Made by a program: the position numbers and the translations under genes
Assembly: GCF_947623445.1 (NCBI RefSeq)
Contig: NC_135245.1
Location: 1,185,501-1,249,500, forward strand
DNA: 64,000 nt
Source of the DNA: Clavelina lepadiformis
Lineage: Eukaryota > Chordata > Ascidiacea > Aplousobranchia > Clavelinidae
Direction: 5' to 3'
Shown here: positions 1 through 12,919 of the stretch, piece after piece
Numbering within the stretch: position 1 is the first letter of the stretch
Layout of the letters: each line of letters opens with the position of its first letter
The notes under the pieces: generated by a model
What the model was told of the DNA's origin: nothing
The model's database searches: none
What the model saw: the letters and a program-made list of their open reading frames with translations, nothing else

Positions 1-249
1 AATTTTTCCGATGTTTTGCTGATAAGATTTGACAATATTTTTATGAATTGTATTACTTGGTATTTAACATAGTAAAATATCATTAACGTACACCTACATA
101 CAACAACATATTTTACAATTGTTGTAGATACTACGACCACAACAAAAATTTATCAATTTCAAGTTTTATGAAACTACAAAAGCTAATTACAATTTGACAC
201 AAAAACATCATTTCAAAGCAACTGGAACATAACTAAGTGCCAATTTCAC

Positions 250-1960
250 TCACAAAAAGAAATCTTTCTTTGCCTCCTTTCCAGCAGTCTTCATGTCTTC
301 AGGTGGCATGTGAGCAAGTACCTACAAAATATACAATCCGTCAGAAATTTAGTGAACAACTTTTGAAGGAAACATGGTGCAAGAACACAGAATGGCCAGC
401 AAGCTGTATGTTTCTTGTTCACATGATAATATCAATACAAATATACAACCAAGCAATACAAGCAGAATGCAACATATGACATGTCATAATGTTCGAATAC
501 ATACATCTAGTTTCCGCTGCTTCAACATGCTATGAGGTGATTCAGGTTCTGAAGTTATGGTAGGACGACGCATGGGAGAATTCATAGGTGCAGTGCCCTC
601 AGAAACGCCAATACTGGTTCCAGCCATAGACATTTTATCAGAATGCAGCTGTTCACCGTATATGAAGGATATTAATTCACTTATAAAATTCTCTGGCAAA
701 TTTTCCTTTGATTCAAATTCAAGGGTTTGCGTGCTTTTGAAATATTTTAATTTGACACCAAGTGAAGTAAATGGAGCAAGCAAAATTGAAGGCAGAAGAC
801 TGAAATCAACCTCATCTGCTGCACTGTTTGTTGAAAGGGACTCGCTAAAGTTTCGCTGCAACAAACATAGAAGTTATTGAGCACCAAAGTTGTTGGTTGT
901 TGAAGATAAAAATTTGGATTTAATTCAATATTCAGTGTCTCAGCACTAAGATTAAAATAAACAAAGCTTTCGGCACTGCTAAAGTATTAAAAGTATTTCA
1001 GCTCTACCTTGTAAGAGCAATTAGCCTGGGGTAACAGCAATTGAGTTCTTTTGCAGAATAAGGCTGAGTGTACGTAAGCTCTTTTTTCCTCAATGACCTC
1101 ATCTTGGCCAAGACGATTGCATTTCAAGCACAGATCACAGAGATAGGATTCCTCCTGAAGCCTTACTAAATCCTGTGCAACATTGCTTGTACTGTTTCTT
1201 GCTAAATCAGCCTAAATAAGAGAAAATTTGGTTTTAGGGTATTTCTTTTAGGTGTAAATATATGTTTTTAAATCAAGAACGGTCAAATAACCAAAGCGAT
1301 TAACCTTAATTAATATGAAGAAATGATGCTTGGGAAAAATTACTCAAAAACCTAAAAGTTGAACTAGCTTTAAAACTATCAATCTATGAAGCATGTGTGG
1401 CAGTGGCCCAAAGGTCATGAAACCGGAGATAGACGCCGCACAACATGTCTTCTTAAGAAGCGAGAAGAAACTTTGGCTTTTTGAATAAAAAGTATAATTT
1501 ATTGGCCATGAGACAAACACAAAAAACATACAGCGTCGGAGAGTTCCTTAAGCTTGGTTGTGAGTTCGTATTGTGCAACTAAACATTGGATTTCATCCGT
1601 GCTCCAAGCACTTGTCAAGGCACGTATATTGCGACCATGGACAGAAAGCTTAGATGCAATCCTAAAAAAAAACATGGGCTGCATGGACAATATTTCCGAT
1701 TACAAAATTTCAAATTTATGAAAATGAATAATTAATCATTGCATTGCACATATTAACTTAAATAGCTTAGAATTTCTTCTCATTTACCCCAAAACCAGGC
1801 TAAAACAGAAGCTTGTGAGTTGTGCCTTTGATATTTACGCTAATTGTATGTTATACCTCTTGTAGATTTTTGGCAGATTTAGCTTCTTTTTTAGAGATGA
1901 AAATGCAAGCCTTGTTTTTCTTTCACGTTGCGCCAACTTTTTTTTATGAGGGCCGGTCAT
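250..1960 (-). CDS. BTBD7-like short BTB-domain protein (5 exons, complete)
   Basis: Coding exons on the minus strand are 1857-1960, 1532-1661, 1008-1211, 505-855 and 250-321. All joins keep frame and give 286 residues from the ATG at 1960 to a TGA at 250-252. The N-terminus has a basic stretch (LKKKLNLPKIYKR), then TSAWSTDEI, LVAQYELTTKLKELSDAADLAR and a BTB-like core: ESYLCDL where BTB proteins have the 'SDV' strand, AYVHSALFCKR where they have 'HRAILAAR', and FISELISFIYGEQL where they have the 'LLHYLYTGE' helix. From memory the order and wording match the start of vertebrate BTBD7. That protein exceeds 1,100 residues with two BTB domains, whereas this one stops after one divergent BTB and a short Ser/Pro-rich tail ending KKDFFL. 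BTBD7 acts in epithelial branching through E-cadherin control; function here is unknown. The gene model is firm, the family call moderate. Confidence 0.62.
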
Positions 1961-2409
1961 TTCTCTTGTGTACAGAAGTCTGGATCTACAATCAACGCAG
2001 TTCCATATCATTCAATAAGCAGACAGATACGTAAATACCATTGTGTTTACATCATTGACATGGTTGTAACCATCTTCTGTAAAATTCTAAAACCAGGTAT
2101 ATTTGTTATACATTAAGACAGCTATTAGTTAAAAACATAAACATATTCACAGCTCCAAAATTTTAAGGTGATAATCTACAATAAAATATGCAGCATATTG
2201 TTATGATAAGTATTGTGGTATGTACTGCAAGAATGTCTGCCACTTTAAGCACATCATACAACTGATACTGTTAAAGTAAAACCAAAGCTTTTAATTGTTC
2301 TTTGTTTCAGCTCACTGATTTTCAACCTATTTCCATTCACTGTTTTCCCATAGTGGAAAGTGCGGCATCGTCACACAGAAGATTCATCAATGTGCACGCC
2401 GAACTTTTT

Positions 2410-2575
2410 TATCTTCACACCAACTTATAATAAACAAAGAAAAGCTGGTTGTTTGAACACCAATTTATAATAAATAAGCAAAAAATTTAGGCTTCGATGC
2501 AAGCCATGATGCCAAAATTTGCGCTTTGGCACATAAAATTTCTTGACGAAAACTGCTATACTTTCTAGTCTGGTT
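2410..2575. repeat. Interspersed repeat R2, copy 1
   Basis: The core is a stretch like 'AACAAAGAAAAGCTGGTTG', then 'TTTGAACACCAATTTATAAT', and later 'TTGACGAAAACTGC'. The same string order recurs at 16425-16550, 31733-31815 and 35815-35950 in this window. No coding sequence is visible. It is probably a degenerate short non-autonomous element; ends were not resolved. Confidence 0.55.
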
Positions 2576-2821
2576 GTTTCTTTTAATAATGAACCAATTC
2601 TCTCTGTGTTCTAACCCATATATCTCTATATATATATATATATACTCATTATCGATAAGTCTCCTTGAATTGTAAAATTAAAATATGTTATACTTCATTA
2701 AATCAATCAAACTGCTATTAAATATCGTACTTATGCAACAGAAAAAAACCTCAAATCCAAGAAAAAAGTGCGGCCGTTAACTTCAACAACAACAACTTTA
2801 GAATTCGAAGGTACAATTTCC

Positions 2822-3035
2822 GGGTCTAGTGCAAAAGTGCACAGCCACAGGATGTATTTGTATCATAGCCTATATACTAGGCCCCAGCTACTCAAATTGT
2901 GACGTCATTTGGTTGTGCACTTCTCCACTAGACCCAACAACCAAGTGACGTTACAATTTGAGTAACTACAGGGTCTATTATCAGATTATACAAATGCATC
3001 CTGTGGTTGTGCACTTCTGCACTGGGGCAAGACCC
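2822..3035. mobile_element. Small inverted-repeat element (MITE-like), family M1
   Basis: The left end starts GGGTCTAGTGCAAAAGTGCA and the right end reads back as GGGTCTTGCCCCAGTGCAGA. Long imperfect arms continue through CACAGGATG / CATCCTGTG. Inside is a second inverted pair around CAAATTGTGACGTCA and GACGTTACAATTTG. A shorter relative lies at 31637-31734. There is no ORF, so this is a non-autonomous DNA element of unassigned superfamily. Confidence 0.65.
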
Positions 3036-3275
3036 CAAAACTTGCTGTTCCACGTAGCCTAGCCTAGGTAAAAGCAAACCTCAAAATAAAATCTAGGCTA
3101 TGTTGGAATAAGTTACTCAACACCAGAAAACGTCATAACTGGTGTCGGTAACATCATCAAACCTGATTTTGTAACAACACAAGTGACATCACTTCTTACT
3201 TGGTGAGTTGAGAGCCTATAGCCTAACTAGTAATCGACTAAGCGGTATTGTTAAAATAGAGAACTGCTATCACTG

Positions 3276-3286
3276 AAGATGGCGTC
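3276..3286 (+). promoter_or_regulatory. YY1-type motif (AAGATGGCGTC)
   Basis: AAGATGGCGTC fits the YY1 consensus AANATGGCGNC, which often overlaps transcription or translation starts. It lies about 1.3 kb upstream of the BTBD7-like ATG. The ATG inside the motif opens only a 23-codon frame. The motif is seen; its use as a promoter element is a guess. Confidence 0.25.
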
Positions 3287-4830
3287 CATTTTGTCAAAAA
3301 CCGGACACAGCGCCACTTATACCGAGTGCTCAATTTGCTTAACACTTTAAGGCGTAATATCTCTCCACATTGCATACGTAGCTATTTTAATCGGAGCTCA
3401 ACAGGTAGTTGGGGGCACCCCTCTTCTGCGTTCCCAGTTGATTCGGTTATCTTTCGTTAGTTATTCACAGCCTAGAGATATGGGATGTAAACAAAGATTG
3501 TATCTTTGTTTGTTTTGTGATAATAAAGGGATATTATAGTATACAAATTGAACAGAATATAGAATTCTTATTTTCAGACGTCTGCTTTACGAAACATGAC
3601 GTCAATGATAGATATCTTTTCGTACCGATAACTTTCTGTTTTCCGTTTTAAGTCGTGACATAAATATCACGCCTCTTTCTTTCTTTCTTTCTTTCGCGCC
3701 TGACTAAAAGCAATGCTTATTTTGATTTCTCAGTTTTAATTAAGCTTATTTCTTGGACATTGTTCAGAAAGGAAGTGTAGAAAGACTTCACAAAACCGCA
3801 GTCAAGGTCGACTTATATTCAGTACCAAGATTCTGACTGATAGTTTTTTTAATACATTTGATCTTTAATATTTCTCAAGCACAGATGAACGATCCCATGA
3901 GTTCGATATACAGGGAAAAGGTTTTACGAACCTTAATCCAATCCAACACATCGTCAAAATGAAAGACCCTTGGAAATCAGGGAGATGTCAACTATTGTCA
4001 ATCAACAAAGAGTTATCTTGAGTACAAAAGATTTCTAGGGCAATGCAGTTAATAACTTGTCAATCACTTCAATAACTGTTTGTGCTGCAATGTGGTTACT
4101 TCGCCGATAAACGTGTTTACCAGACATGCAGTCAAAACAATCAAAAATCTGCATTTGCGTTTAACAATCCAATTGTAAGCTGGAGATGAATGTTTGCGAA
4201 TAATAACGATGTGCGACAACACGGTATAGACCACGTGCACAATTTTTCGTCATAACTTCTTACTTTGCCTTCCACGTAAATAACAAACAGTCAGAAAACT
4301 TCGTAAAACCATGCAAGTAATTGTTTTATCTGATTTCCATGAAACATTGCGACGTCAAATTTCAACCCATTACGGAATGGTTTTTCTATTCGCTACTTCG
4401 CTAAGCTCATTGAACTGATCCGAAGTACAAAAATAGCCTATACAGGAAAATGAATTGGGAAATATTTCATACAACAAGCCAGAGCGTGAAACGCAATGAT
4501 AAATACGGAATCGCCAATGATGTAACAACTCCTGTAAGCGTAAGACATTATAAACCCATTGGGGAATGGTCTTTTCTACTCGCTACTTAAGAAATTTTGT
4601 CATGCAAAACTTAACAAGACCCGTATAAGTTATTCAATATCTTGAATACTGTAAGTAAGTTTGGAAATGCAGCAGCCCGTAGAGGTAAACACTTTCAATT
4701 CGACTGTGAATGTCTGATGATAAAATCAATGCATATTCAAGCTTGAGCTAAGCTTCAAGCCAACCCATGTCTTTTAATTACAGTTCATTCCGGTTTCAAT
4801 CTTAGCAAAGTGAGCTAAATCAGACCCATG

Positions 4831-7800
4831 TTAAGTTTGAGTTTCTTCAACTTGTACGCCAGGAACGCCGCCATCCGAAGTCGAACGAACTGACGAAAAT
4901 ACAGTGGTGAGATTCTGACGAGTTTTGGCCACCATTTTGTCGACCAGATTGGAATAAAGTATCGGGTTTAGCGAGCTGTTGATCGGGAGCAAGACAATTG
5001 CAGTTATGGCGTAAGCCACGTCGGAGACTGGGACGCCACTGAAGTTGATAAACGCCATAATGCAGAGTGGTATCCAGCAACAGAAATCCGTGATCACAAG
5101 TCGAAGGATTTTGTTTTGAAGTTCTAAAAATTTACGATTCGCAATAACCAAAACAATTGTTTGGTGGGAATATTAAAAACGCGTTGCATACAATGCAATA
5201 TCATCTACATAGTTTTGGCAGAAGTGTTTAGTCTATAAATGGTCATTTTTTAGTAAATAAATAAATTTATTGAAACCATCCATTGATTGCAAAACACTCA
5301 CTTTTAGCCGAACTTTGCTTTCCACGTTTCCCACCAGAAGTGTTACCAGTCGGCATCAATTTCTTCTTTGACGTGAAGTAGAGAGCGATGTAGGTGCAAG
5401 CGACGTAGATAAAAGCAAGAAAATTGAAGATGTTCACTGAAAGAGAGAAAGGCCAAGATCCTTCCTCAGAAGTTACAAAGATTCGAGGAAGACAAACGCT
5501 GTTGGCACTGTAGTAGCTGTTGAAATTATTAAAGACTGGTGCTAGTTAACCTGGCCCTACTTCTCTCCACAAAGAAACTCTAATAACCTGAGCATCCTTC
5601 AGTGCACACTCACCCATAGTAACGTGATATGTCCAATGTTTTCTGTTCCACTATTCCTCGTTTGTTTAAAATATCCTGCAGTTGACCCCAAGTGGTTGCA
5701 TCTCTTATTTCTGAGATGGTTTCGTTTGGAAGGCTGGCGTAGTTTGGGTCAAAGGTCAACATTCGTTCGGCCCAAACTTTAACGACATCATAGGACGCAG
5801 TTGCGCTTTTAAAGAACGGGTTGTCTGCAAGTGTTGCTCTATCGGTGAAGATGTGTTCCAAAGATGGAAAAAACGGAAGAGCGGCAATCACTCCTGCGAT
5901 GATCCAACTCATCGCGATCATGATAAGAACAGACACGAGCTTCGGACAGAGTGAAGCTTTAAACGGCTTTAAATAGGAATAAGTTGCAAAATAATTCTCC
6001 AACAAAAAGTTGTATTGAAGTAAAACGTCTGTTATTTATAACAACTGAAGACTGTTTAGACAAACACCACTACAAGTGATGCATACCAAGTTTTTTATCC
6101 TAAAACAATAATTAACATCCCATATATCCCAAGTTGAATTTCCAGAACGTTCAACATAAACTTACCTTAAGAATGACGTAAAGCCGAAGTGACGTCAATA
6201 ATATCATTGTGACCACAGAGCATTCGCTGGAAAAAACAACCAGGACTCCCATTGTCAGGCAGGTGGCGCTAGAGAGCCAACGTAGAGAGTTGACGCAATA
6301 AACTCCGCTGAAAACGGCGTCCATAATTGCCAGCATCAAGAGATATATCCCCATAAAGAAATCGGCTACGGCCAGGTTAAACACGAGAAGGTGATTGGCT
6401 TGCATTGAAGCAGACTCGAATCGACCGAGTTGACGAATTTCACTGATAATGACAATCTGAGAACATGAAGTTGTCAAACTCAAATTTCAAACAGCTGTAG
6501 AGTTAGTGTTGCAATAACATTACTTTATATCGCGGGATCTCTGCGAGTCAGTTACGAGATTTGTACTCATGCTTTGGAAAGCTAGCATAAGTATAACTAC
6601 TTCTACGTCACAGATATAATTTACGCCATTGCCGCATATAGCCAACACGCCCATTATCCAGACGATGGCGCGCAAGATAGGGTTAGCAATGAGATGATAT
6701 CTTGAGGAGAAAGGGTCATCGTTCGAGAACCTGGTGCCAGATGGACACTCGTCGCTTAAGTCGTCACAATCGCCGTGCCCGTCAAATATCTAAACGCAGT
6801 TTGTCAATCCAACGGTTGAAAATGCTTAATGACAAGTTAAAATGTGATGTTTAGGTTTAACTAATGGTATAGGTTGCACGTCGTTAAGTTGACAATGCAC
6901 ATTGTTATCACTTTCAATTATCCACCTTTTCCTTTGTTACAAACAGAGGACTTTTGTCTTGGCAATAAAATCTTCCGTCTGAATGGCAATTGAGTTCGTC
7001 CAGTGCATCCACGCAGTCAATTACGCCGTCACAAACGGTTTCATTTGCGACCGACACCTGCGCAAAGCGGTAAATGTGAAAAAAAACTTGAAAGTAGCAG
7101 AGTCGTAATGAATGGGGTCGGAGTCACTTTAGGGAAGCAGCAATTGAAATAGAAAGGAAACTCACTCTCACGCCATCTACGTTGCTGCAACGAAATCGCT
7201 GGGGACATATTTCTTCGGCTTCGTCTTCACCGTCATCGCAGACGACAACTCCATCGCATAGCGCCGCTAGTGGCAAGCTTATGAGATCTCCTGCTTTGCA
7301 ATAAAATCGTTCCGGGCAATACGTTTCGTCTTCTCCTGCAGGAAAATGATCTTGAATTTTTTTTTTATTTGCATTTGGGCAACTTTGGGTTGGACCGAAA
7401 AGCATTGTTACGTCACCTGAATCACAATCAACTCTTCCGTTGCAAACAGCTGATTTACGAACGCTGACATCTCGGTTGGCCTTGCAGTAATATCTGTCAG
7501 TGCAGTTGGCCTCATCCAAGCCGTATTCTTCCATTTCAGAACTGCTCGTGTCGTTAGAAATACTTCTGTTATTTTTGCTGTTGTCATTTCTCGATAAAGA
7601 GCGTTTTGTTTTGTTAAGTTGTGACGTTGGTGGGAATGGTGGCGGATGATTGTACAAATTCGGATTATATTCGTCATAGCTGTTTGAATGGTATTCTCCT
7701 CCGTAACCGTATCCACCGTATACATCTCCTTCGTAGTATGAATGGTTTCCATCGACTTCCGCATAATCCGGTAAACTGATTGTCTCTGTGCTGCCCTCAA

Positions 7801-10404
7801 TCGGGGACAAGGAACACTCAACAAAGCCATTGCATATCTCAAGCGCAGAGAAGTATGAGTTATAAAAATACAGATCTCCGACGTGGAGCCGTCCGTCGAA
7901 TGACGGTTGGCTAAAAACCTCGGCAGCTTCGGTGCAACGTTTATGGGACTCGATGGGAGGATTTATTTTCTCTGGCGGTGGCGCAGAACAACCCGACACT
8001 CTTTCGTCGGATGTTCCCGAAATCAAACATTCGTTGCGTCCGTCGCATAAAGTCGCGATTCCCTCAATCACAGGCGACCATGTTTTGTCGTAAGCGTTTC
8101 CGTAATTCCATCGTCGATTGACGTAACCAAAGCAAGCCAATCCACAGCGACATTTGTGCCCGAAATCGCTGACTAGACCATCCTGACACTGCAATGTGCC
8201 GGCGCAGTAGCTGTACCTGAAAAAATGTAGACCGTTAAAAAAATGCCGAATTTGTTTTTTTATTTCGGCCAATTGCATGTCGCGACAACGCTAAAACGTC
8301 GCGCTTTAAAGTCGTTTTAACGAACAAAAATATCATGACTCTGCTGACTTTTCGTCCCTGTTATCCCAACAATCTCCGGTAGAATCGCACACGGCCGATC
8401 GTTTGACGCACGTTCCATCTCCACACGTCACCTCCCCTACGTCACAAGTTGTGTTGGAAGGCAACCTGGTCAAATAGAAATCATAAAATACTTTCCTCAA
8501 TTTGCAAAAAATAAAATAAAAAATTATGAAAAACCAAAAGCATTTAAAAACAAACCGATTAAATATTGAGAGTTAATTTAGAACGCAATTTTATAAGATT
8601 TACTTTTAGAACACTCCAAACTCTATAATCTGCATGGAAACTATTTTCGCATTTTATGCAGCTTCTTTGCGGCTAATTATTTAATAATTGTCACTTACTC
8701 TTTGCGCCCACTTCCGCCTCGCATTGTGACGTAATTGCAGATTTCTGGCACATTCTCGCACAAGCATTCGTCTGTGAGATCAGAGCAGTCGATGACGCCA
8801 TCACACACTTTATGACGCGGCACGATCATGGAATCATCCAAACATTTGAAGCATTTTGCGCGGTCAAACTTGACAGATGATCGATGACGCAAATCCCTTT
8901 GGAGAAGGTTGAAAAATAAATAGATTGCCGAAGAGTTTCTTAGCAGTCTCTCGATTGGCGAAATATTGGAAAAAAATTTTTAGAGTTGTTTACAGTTTTT
9001 CTGGAAACCAAGCTAAGCTGTAGATGAAAGCGTTTGCGTTAGAAACAAGATTATTAATATTTTATAAACTTCGTTTTCTTAGCGAGAAAATTTTGTTTCT
9101 TTGCGGAACAAATTACAGGTTCTGTTTTTATTTCCGTAGATATTAACTATTGATGTACATTGTGCGGTGAATAGCATTAACAATGTGCATACGCGACCAG
9201 TAAAAATAAATTTAAATTCCATTTTTCAATTTTTTGGTTCTCAACTCAAGTGATCAAAGCCTAAATACGAGCAGGTAGGCTATAGTTAATTCCACAATAT
9301 CTTTAACGCGTTTACAATAAGGATAACATGTCAATAAACCAACATTGCAGTATCCACACATGTTTAGTAACTTATACCTTCCGTCGTCACCGCTAGATGA
9401 TGATATGTAGCACAGGTCTTCCCCACGGTCACAGTCTTCCACTCCGTCCCAAAGCAACTGCTGAGGGAGCATACACAGCGCCCCTTTGCGGACACACTGA
9501 AACCCGATGCCGTTCTTGAAACCATGATTTTCAAGGCAGCCCACGACGTTCTCACCGCAGCACAAACCTGACCTTTCTACGCACAATTTATGCTCGCCCT
9601 GGCATCGGTAATGACTCGGGCATCCTGCGTCACAAAGATCGACGTCATCACATCTGACGTAGCTGTCGCAGACGTACTTTCGATTGATTGCACAGGTTCT
9701 GTTTGATGACGTCATTTTGCAGCTAAGAAACAATGGATGTAGATTTAAGCAATTTTTGTCAAAAACTCGTTTAAATAATTTTCAACGGCTGACACATTTA
9801 CCTTATTTGGTCAATTTCGCATTCAGAGCAGTTTGTTGACGTCACTATTTCGTCACTTCCGTCGAAGCAATCTTCAAGTCCGTCACAGAACTTGAGCATT
9901 TGTATTTGCGTGCCGTCGAAACACGTAAAATCTGGAACAATTACATTCAGGTGAAAAGAAGCTTAAAATCGGGTCTTGGCCTGTGATATGAGGCAGAAAA
10001 AAGTCTCCAAGACAGTGAAAAATGTTGATTCGTTGACAAAGTTCACTCGAACATGTAAAGTCTGTTGTAGTTACCATAACAGTTATTCGACGTTGTACTG
10101 TGTACCGGTGATTCTATTTCTGTTAAAATATACAACTGACCACAATCGTTACGTTACAGCTTTTGATAAAAGTCATATATTTGTGTGAGGTTGATTTATT
10201 GCATATAAAGTGCAGTTGGAAGTTCGTTAAGTCAAAGTTGGAGAGACCAATTCAATTATACTTGAGTTATCCAAAATTTTCTGTTGGCGAATTTTACTTA
10301 ACCAGCTTCCACTACAATATCTAAAACTTACTGTTATTTTGCGCATGTACGTTGCACACTCTTGCAATGTTTACCAACAAGCAGAAAGCAAAAAAACAAA
10401 TCAT
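4831..10404 (-). CDS. LDLa-repeat rhodopsin-family GPCR (GRL101/relaxin-receptor-like), 12 exons
   Basis: Exons on the minus strand: 10332-10404, 9802-9931, 9378-9722, 8699-8896, 8349-8465, 7166-8216, 6926-7057, 6625-6789, 6166-6456, 5614-5996, 5302-5516, 4831-5123. Lengths sum to 3,393 bases (1,130 residues) with every phase consistent. The first exon encodes a signal peptide (MICFFAFCLLVNIARVCNVHA). About eight or nine cysteine-rich LDLa-type modules follow, with cores such as CDGVIDCSDLTDEC and GDCDDLSDEC. The large exon carries a Tyr/Gly/Asn-rich linker between modules. TM1 ends in ICGNG across an exon junction, TM2 has NLAVADFF, extracellular loop 2 is long, TM6 begins DFCCWIPL and TM7 ends LNPILYS. 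The TM6-TM7 wording is that of the LGR group. I see no leucine-rich repeats, unlike relaxin receptors or snail GRL101. The position expected for DRY reads S-L-R. Ligand unknown; probably a G-protein-coupled surface receptor. Confidence 0.85.
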
Positions 10405-12540
10405 CCCTTTAGATTAGAAAATAACGTAATCTGCATGAGCTATAGCTGCGTCTGCGTGCACAAAAATGATTACATTTGACTTCATATTCTCAAAAAACAT
10501 TGCAAAGGTTAAAGCAATCTCATGAAGAGGACACATAGACCATCGCCCTAGCTTATACGGCTATAAATCTTTAATTTCAAACTAGGATGCTTTATCTGGA
10601 ATAAGCAACGCTCTGTTGAAATAACGTTTATTTTGTCATAAAAAAATGCATGATGCGCTTTCACTTGGACTACAAAACTTTAGAAATATTTGCAAGTTAA
10701 TTAACTTCATTTTTATGTGTACGCTACTCCTGGTCGGAATAAACGAATATTTAACAAGTAACTTTGCCAACGATTAGGTCTATGCTAAAATCCTGGCAGA
10801 AAACTGCGTAACCTACTTTTACAGAAATATTGCTGCATCCTTTGGGTGTTTGTCTAATGATCAGTCATAGCATTCACAGTTTTAATATTTAAACCAGCGA
10901 TCGTTGACTAACGGAAGTCGACAGTCTGTGACTCCAGCAGAACATAGCGCTGTAAGTATAGGCCCAACTGTAAAGATGGGCGTCTAAGCGTTGGAACTTT
11001 TACTGCTTTTTTGGAAAAAGCTCAGGGTTTCAATTAAAAACTGATTTTCTGACCAACCTTCTTGTTAAAACTTTATATTTGTATTTTAGTTCAATCGAGA
11101 TCGAGTTCGTCTAAGTTTTTTAATTTATCGCAAAAGATAAATACGAAGAGAACAAGTACTTTACCCTGTCCAAACCGGGCTCGCGACATTACTATTTTAA
11201 TTAGATGTGGCCGACACTGCACGCACATTTTCAATCGTTAATTACATCGAAAACTATACGTAGTAAACTGATCGGATTTTTACAGGTTAGTAGCAAAAAC
11301 ATCTAGCTTCCTGTATACAGTATAATTGCAAAACCAAAGAAAGTGCATTTAGTATAAAATAAGTATTTCTACAAGTGATACATTTCTAGAAATTTTTCTT
11401 GTTACGCCGCGCCCCCGCTGTGCGGAAAACCAGCTGACCGCGAGAAGAGAAAACAAGAGAATAGTTAGTCGAGTTAGTGGTGCGTGAATGAGTAAACGAA
11501 AACGACACGCTTCAATGCGGAGAGAGAGCAAAATTATGAAAATATGACGATATCTCAAAAATTACAAAATCCAACTTTATACAACAAACATGGACAGATA
11601 GCTGAACATTTTTAGGAAAAGACACCAAATTTCAAGTTTCTACAGCAAACAATGCAACTGTACGCCACGTTTTGCTGTGACTGTGTGTAGGAAAAGCCAC
11701 ACCAAGTGTAAATATGGTTATGATATTTTTGAAAGTGTTTTATAATTGAAGATTACCAAGCAACTAATGGTTCCGAATGTGACTGGCACCGTAATTATAC
11801 ATCAACAAAACTATCATCCCCATATACAGTAACCTTATATTGGAATAAATTTAGATTTTTTTCTTCAAACAAAGCGCAACTTGTTCAACAATTAATTAGC
11901 TTAGAAAACTTTAATGAAAATTAATAGAGTGCCCACCAACGCAATATCTTTACGTTCCTCAAATCTGGAGCAATCCACAAGGTTAAAGTGCTCCTGAGTT
12001 TTGAAAATATTCTTCTTCTAAGGCTATAAATTTCCGCAAAAATTGTCCCATTCTGCAAACACTTGTTCTATCGCAACCAAAGCTCAGCTGCAAAGTATAT
12101 GATGTTTTAGTTAACGCGAGAAAATCGAACTATAGACAAGACTCTCGTTAGGGTTGTAACGAAATGGTTGTATGTCGTACCTTATCCTGTAAGGGCGACC
12201 AAATCACTACAACGTTTGTCGGTTGAAATGTTTATTATCCTCGATGATAAATGAGCCTCAAGGTCGTTGTTTCGCTTTTCTTAATCTTAGAATTAATTGT
12301 TCACCATGACAACTGTATATTCTGATTATATTGAAGCTTCTTTGAACGATTACATTTAAATAAAACATTGACACAGCAGCTACAGCACAAGGCTGCTGAA
12401 GCTGCAAGTATGTTGCAGCTATTAACTTAACACACAAATTGATTGAATAACTCACGTAATATAGGCATGCACAATTGTTATGTCACGTTTCATGAAAGCG
12501 GTTTCCGTAAAAAACACAGTATATCTTCTTATCGTCACAG
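10405..12540. other. Intergenic stretch upstream of the GPCR
   Basis: This is about 2.1 kb between the GPCR start codon and the left end of the nested transposon. It should contain the GPCR promoter, but I can name no motif. A copy of interspersed repeat R1 occupies about 12170-12440. Nothing else could be supported. Confidence 0.5.
12170..12440. repeat. Interspersed repeat R1, copy 1
   Basis: It contains the strings 'CTGTAAGGGCGACCA', 'AGGTCGTTGTTTCGCTT', 'CATGACAACTGTAT' and 'ACGATTACATTTAAATA' in that order. The same order is found reversed at about 48420-48660, and the second half again at about 32930-33080. Three copies on both strands show a dispersed family. No ORF is seen; it is a short non-autonomous element of unknown class. 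Confidence 0.65.
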
Positions 12541-12919
12541 CAACGATATAAAGAACATGATGGGAAACTACCTCCTCCTCGTTTGTTTCTTTTTTATGAG
12601 AAGAGAAGGTGTTGTTTCGCCCGCGTCACGCATGGTTGCTGATACATACTCACTCACACTACGCCAGTCGTGGCGAAAAGTTATACGCATTTGCATGGTT
12701 CATTTATCGATTACTAAGAAGTGAGGTTGCTGTTTACGTTGTTTTGACGATTCAAACGTGTGTAACCTATCAGTTGCCAACATGTCGTTTGCACCAGCAC
12801 TTACTGCAGAACGATGAAGAGTGTAGAATCAAGCCTGTATCATCTTCTGCTTTGCAAGCTAATGATCTCTTTCAGTAAGTTAAGAATTACGATAGGCTGA
12901 GGCTACAAGCAGAGACCTT

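Larger units (their letters stand above)
1961..4830. other. Intergenic stretch with small repeats, no gene seen
   Basis: Between the BTBD7-like start and the GPCR stop I see no supported exon. The stretch holds a (TA)n run near 2625-2643, an inverted-repeat element at 2822-3035, a copy of an interspersed repeat near 2410-2575, and a TTTC tandem near 3675-3695. Short open frames here show no domain and no plausible splice partners. Confidence 0.6.

Noticed and set aside
3279-3350. Short frame from the ATG in the YY1-like motif (MASILSKTG... with ECSIC)
   Set aside because: Stops after 23 codons, with no suitable donor before the stop and no homology; kept only as a possible regulatory motif.
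7408-7842. 144-codon minus-strand frame within the large GPCR exon
   Set aside because: Alternative frame of a confirmed coding exon, low-complexity His/Thr/Ile content, no cysteine spacing of LDLa modules.
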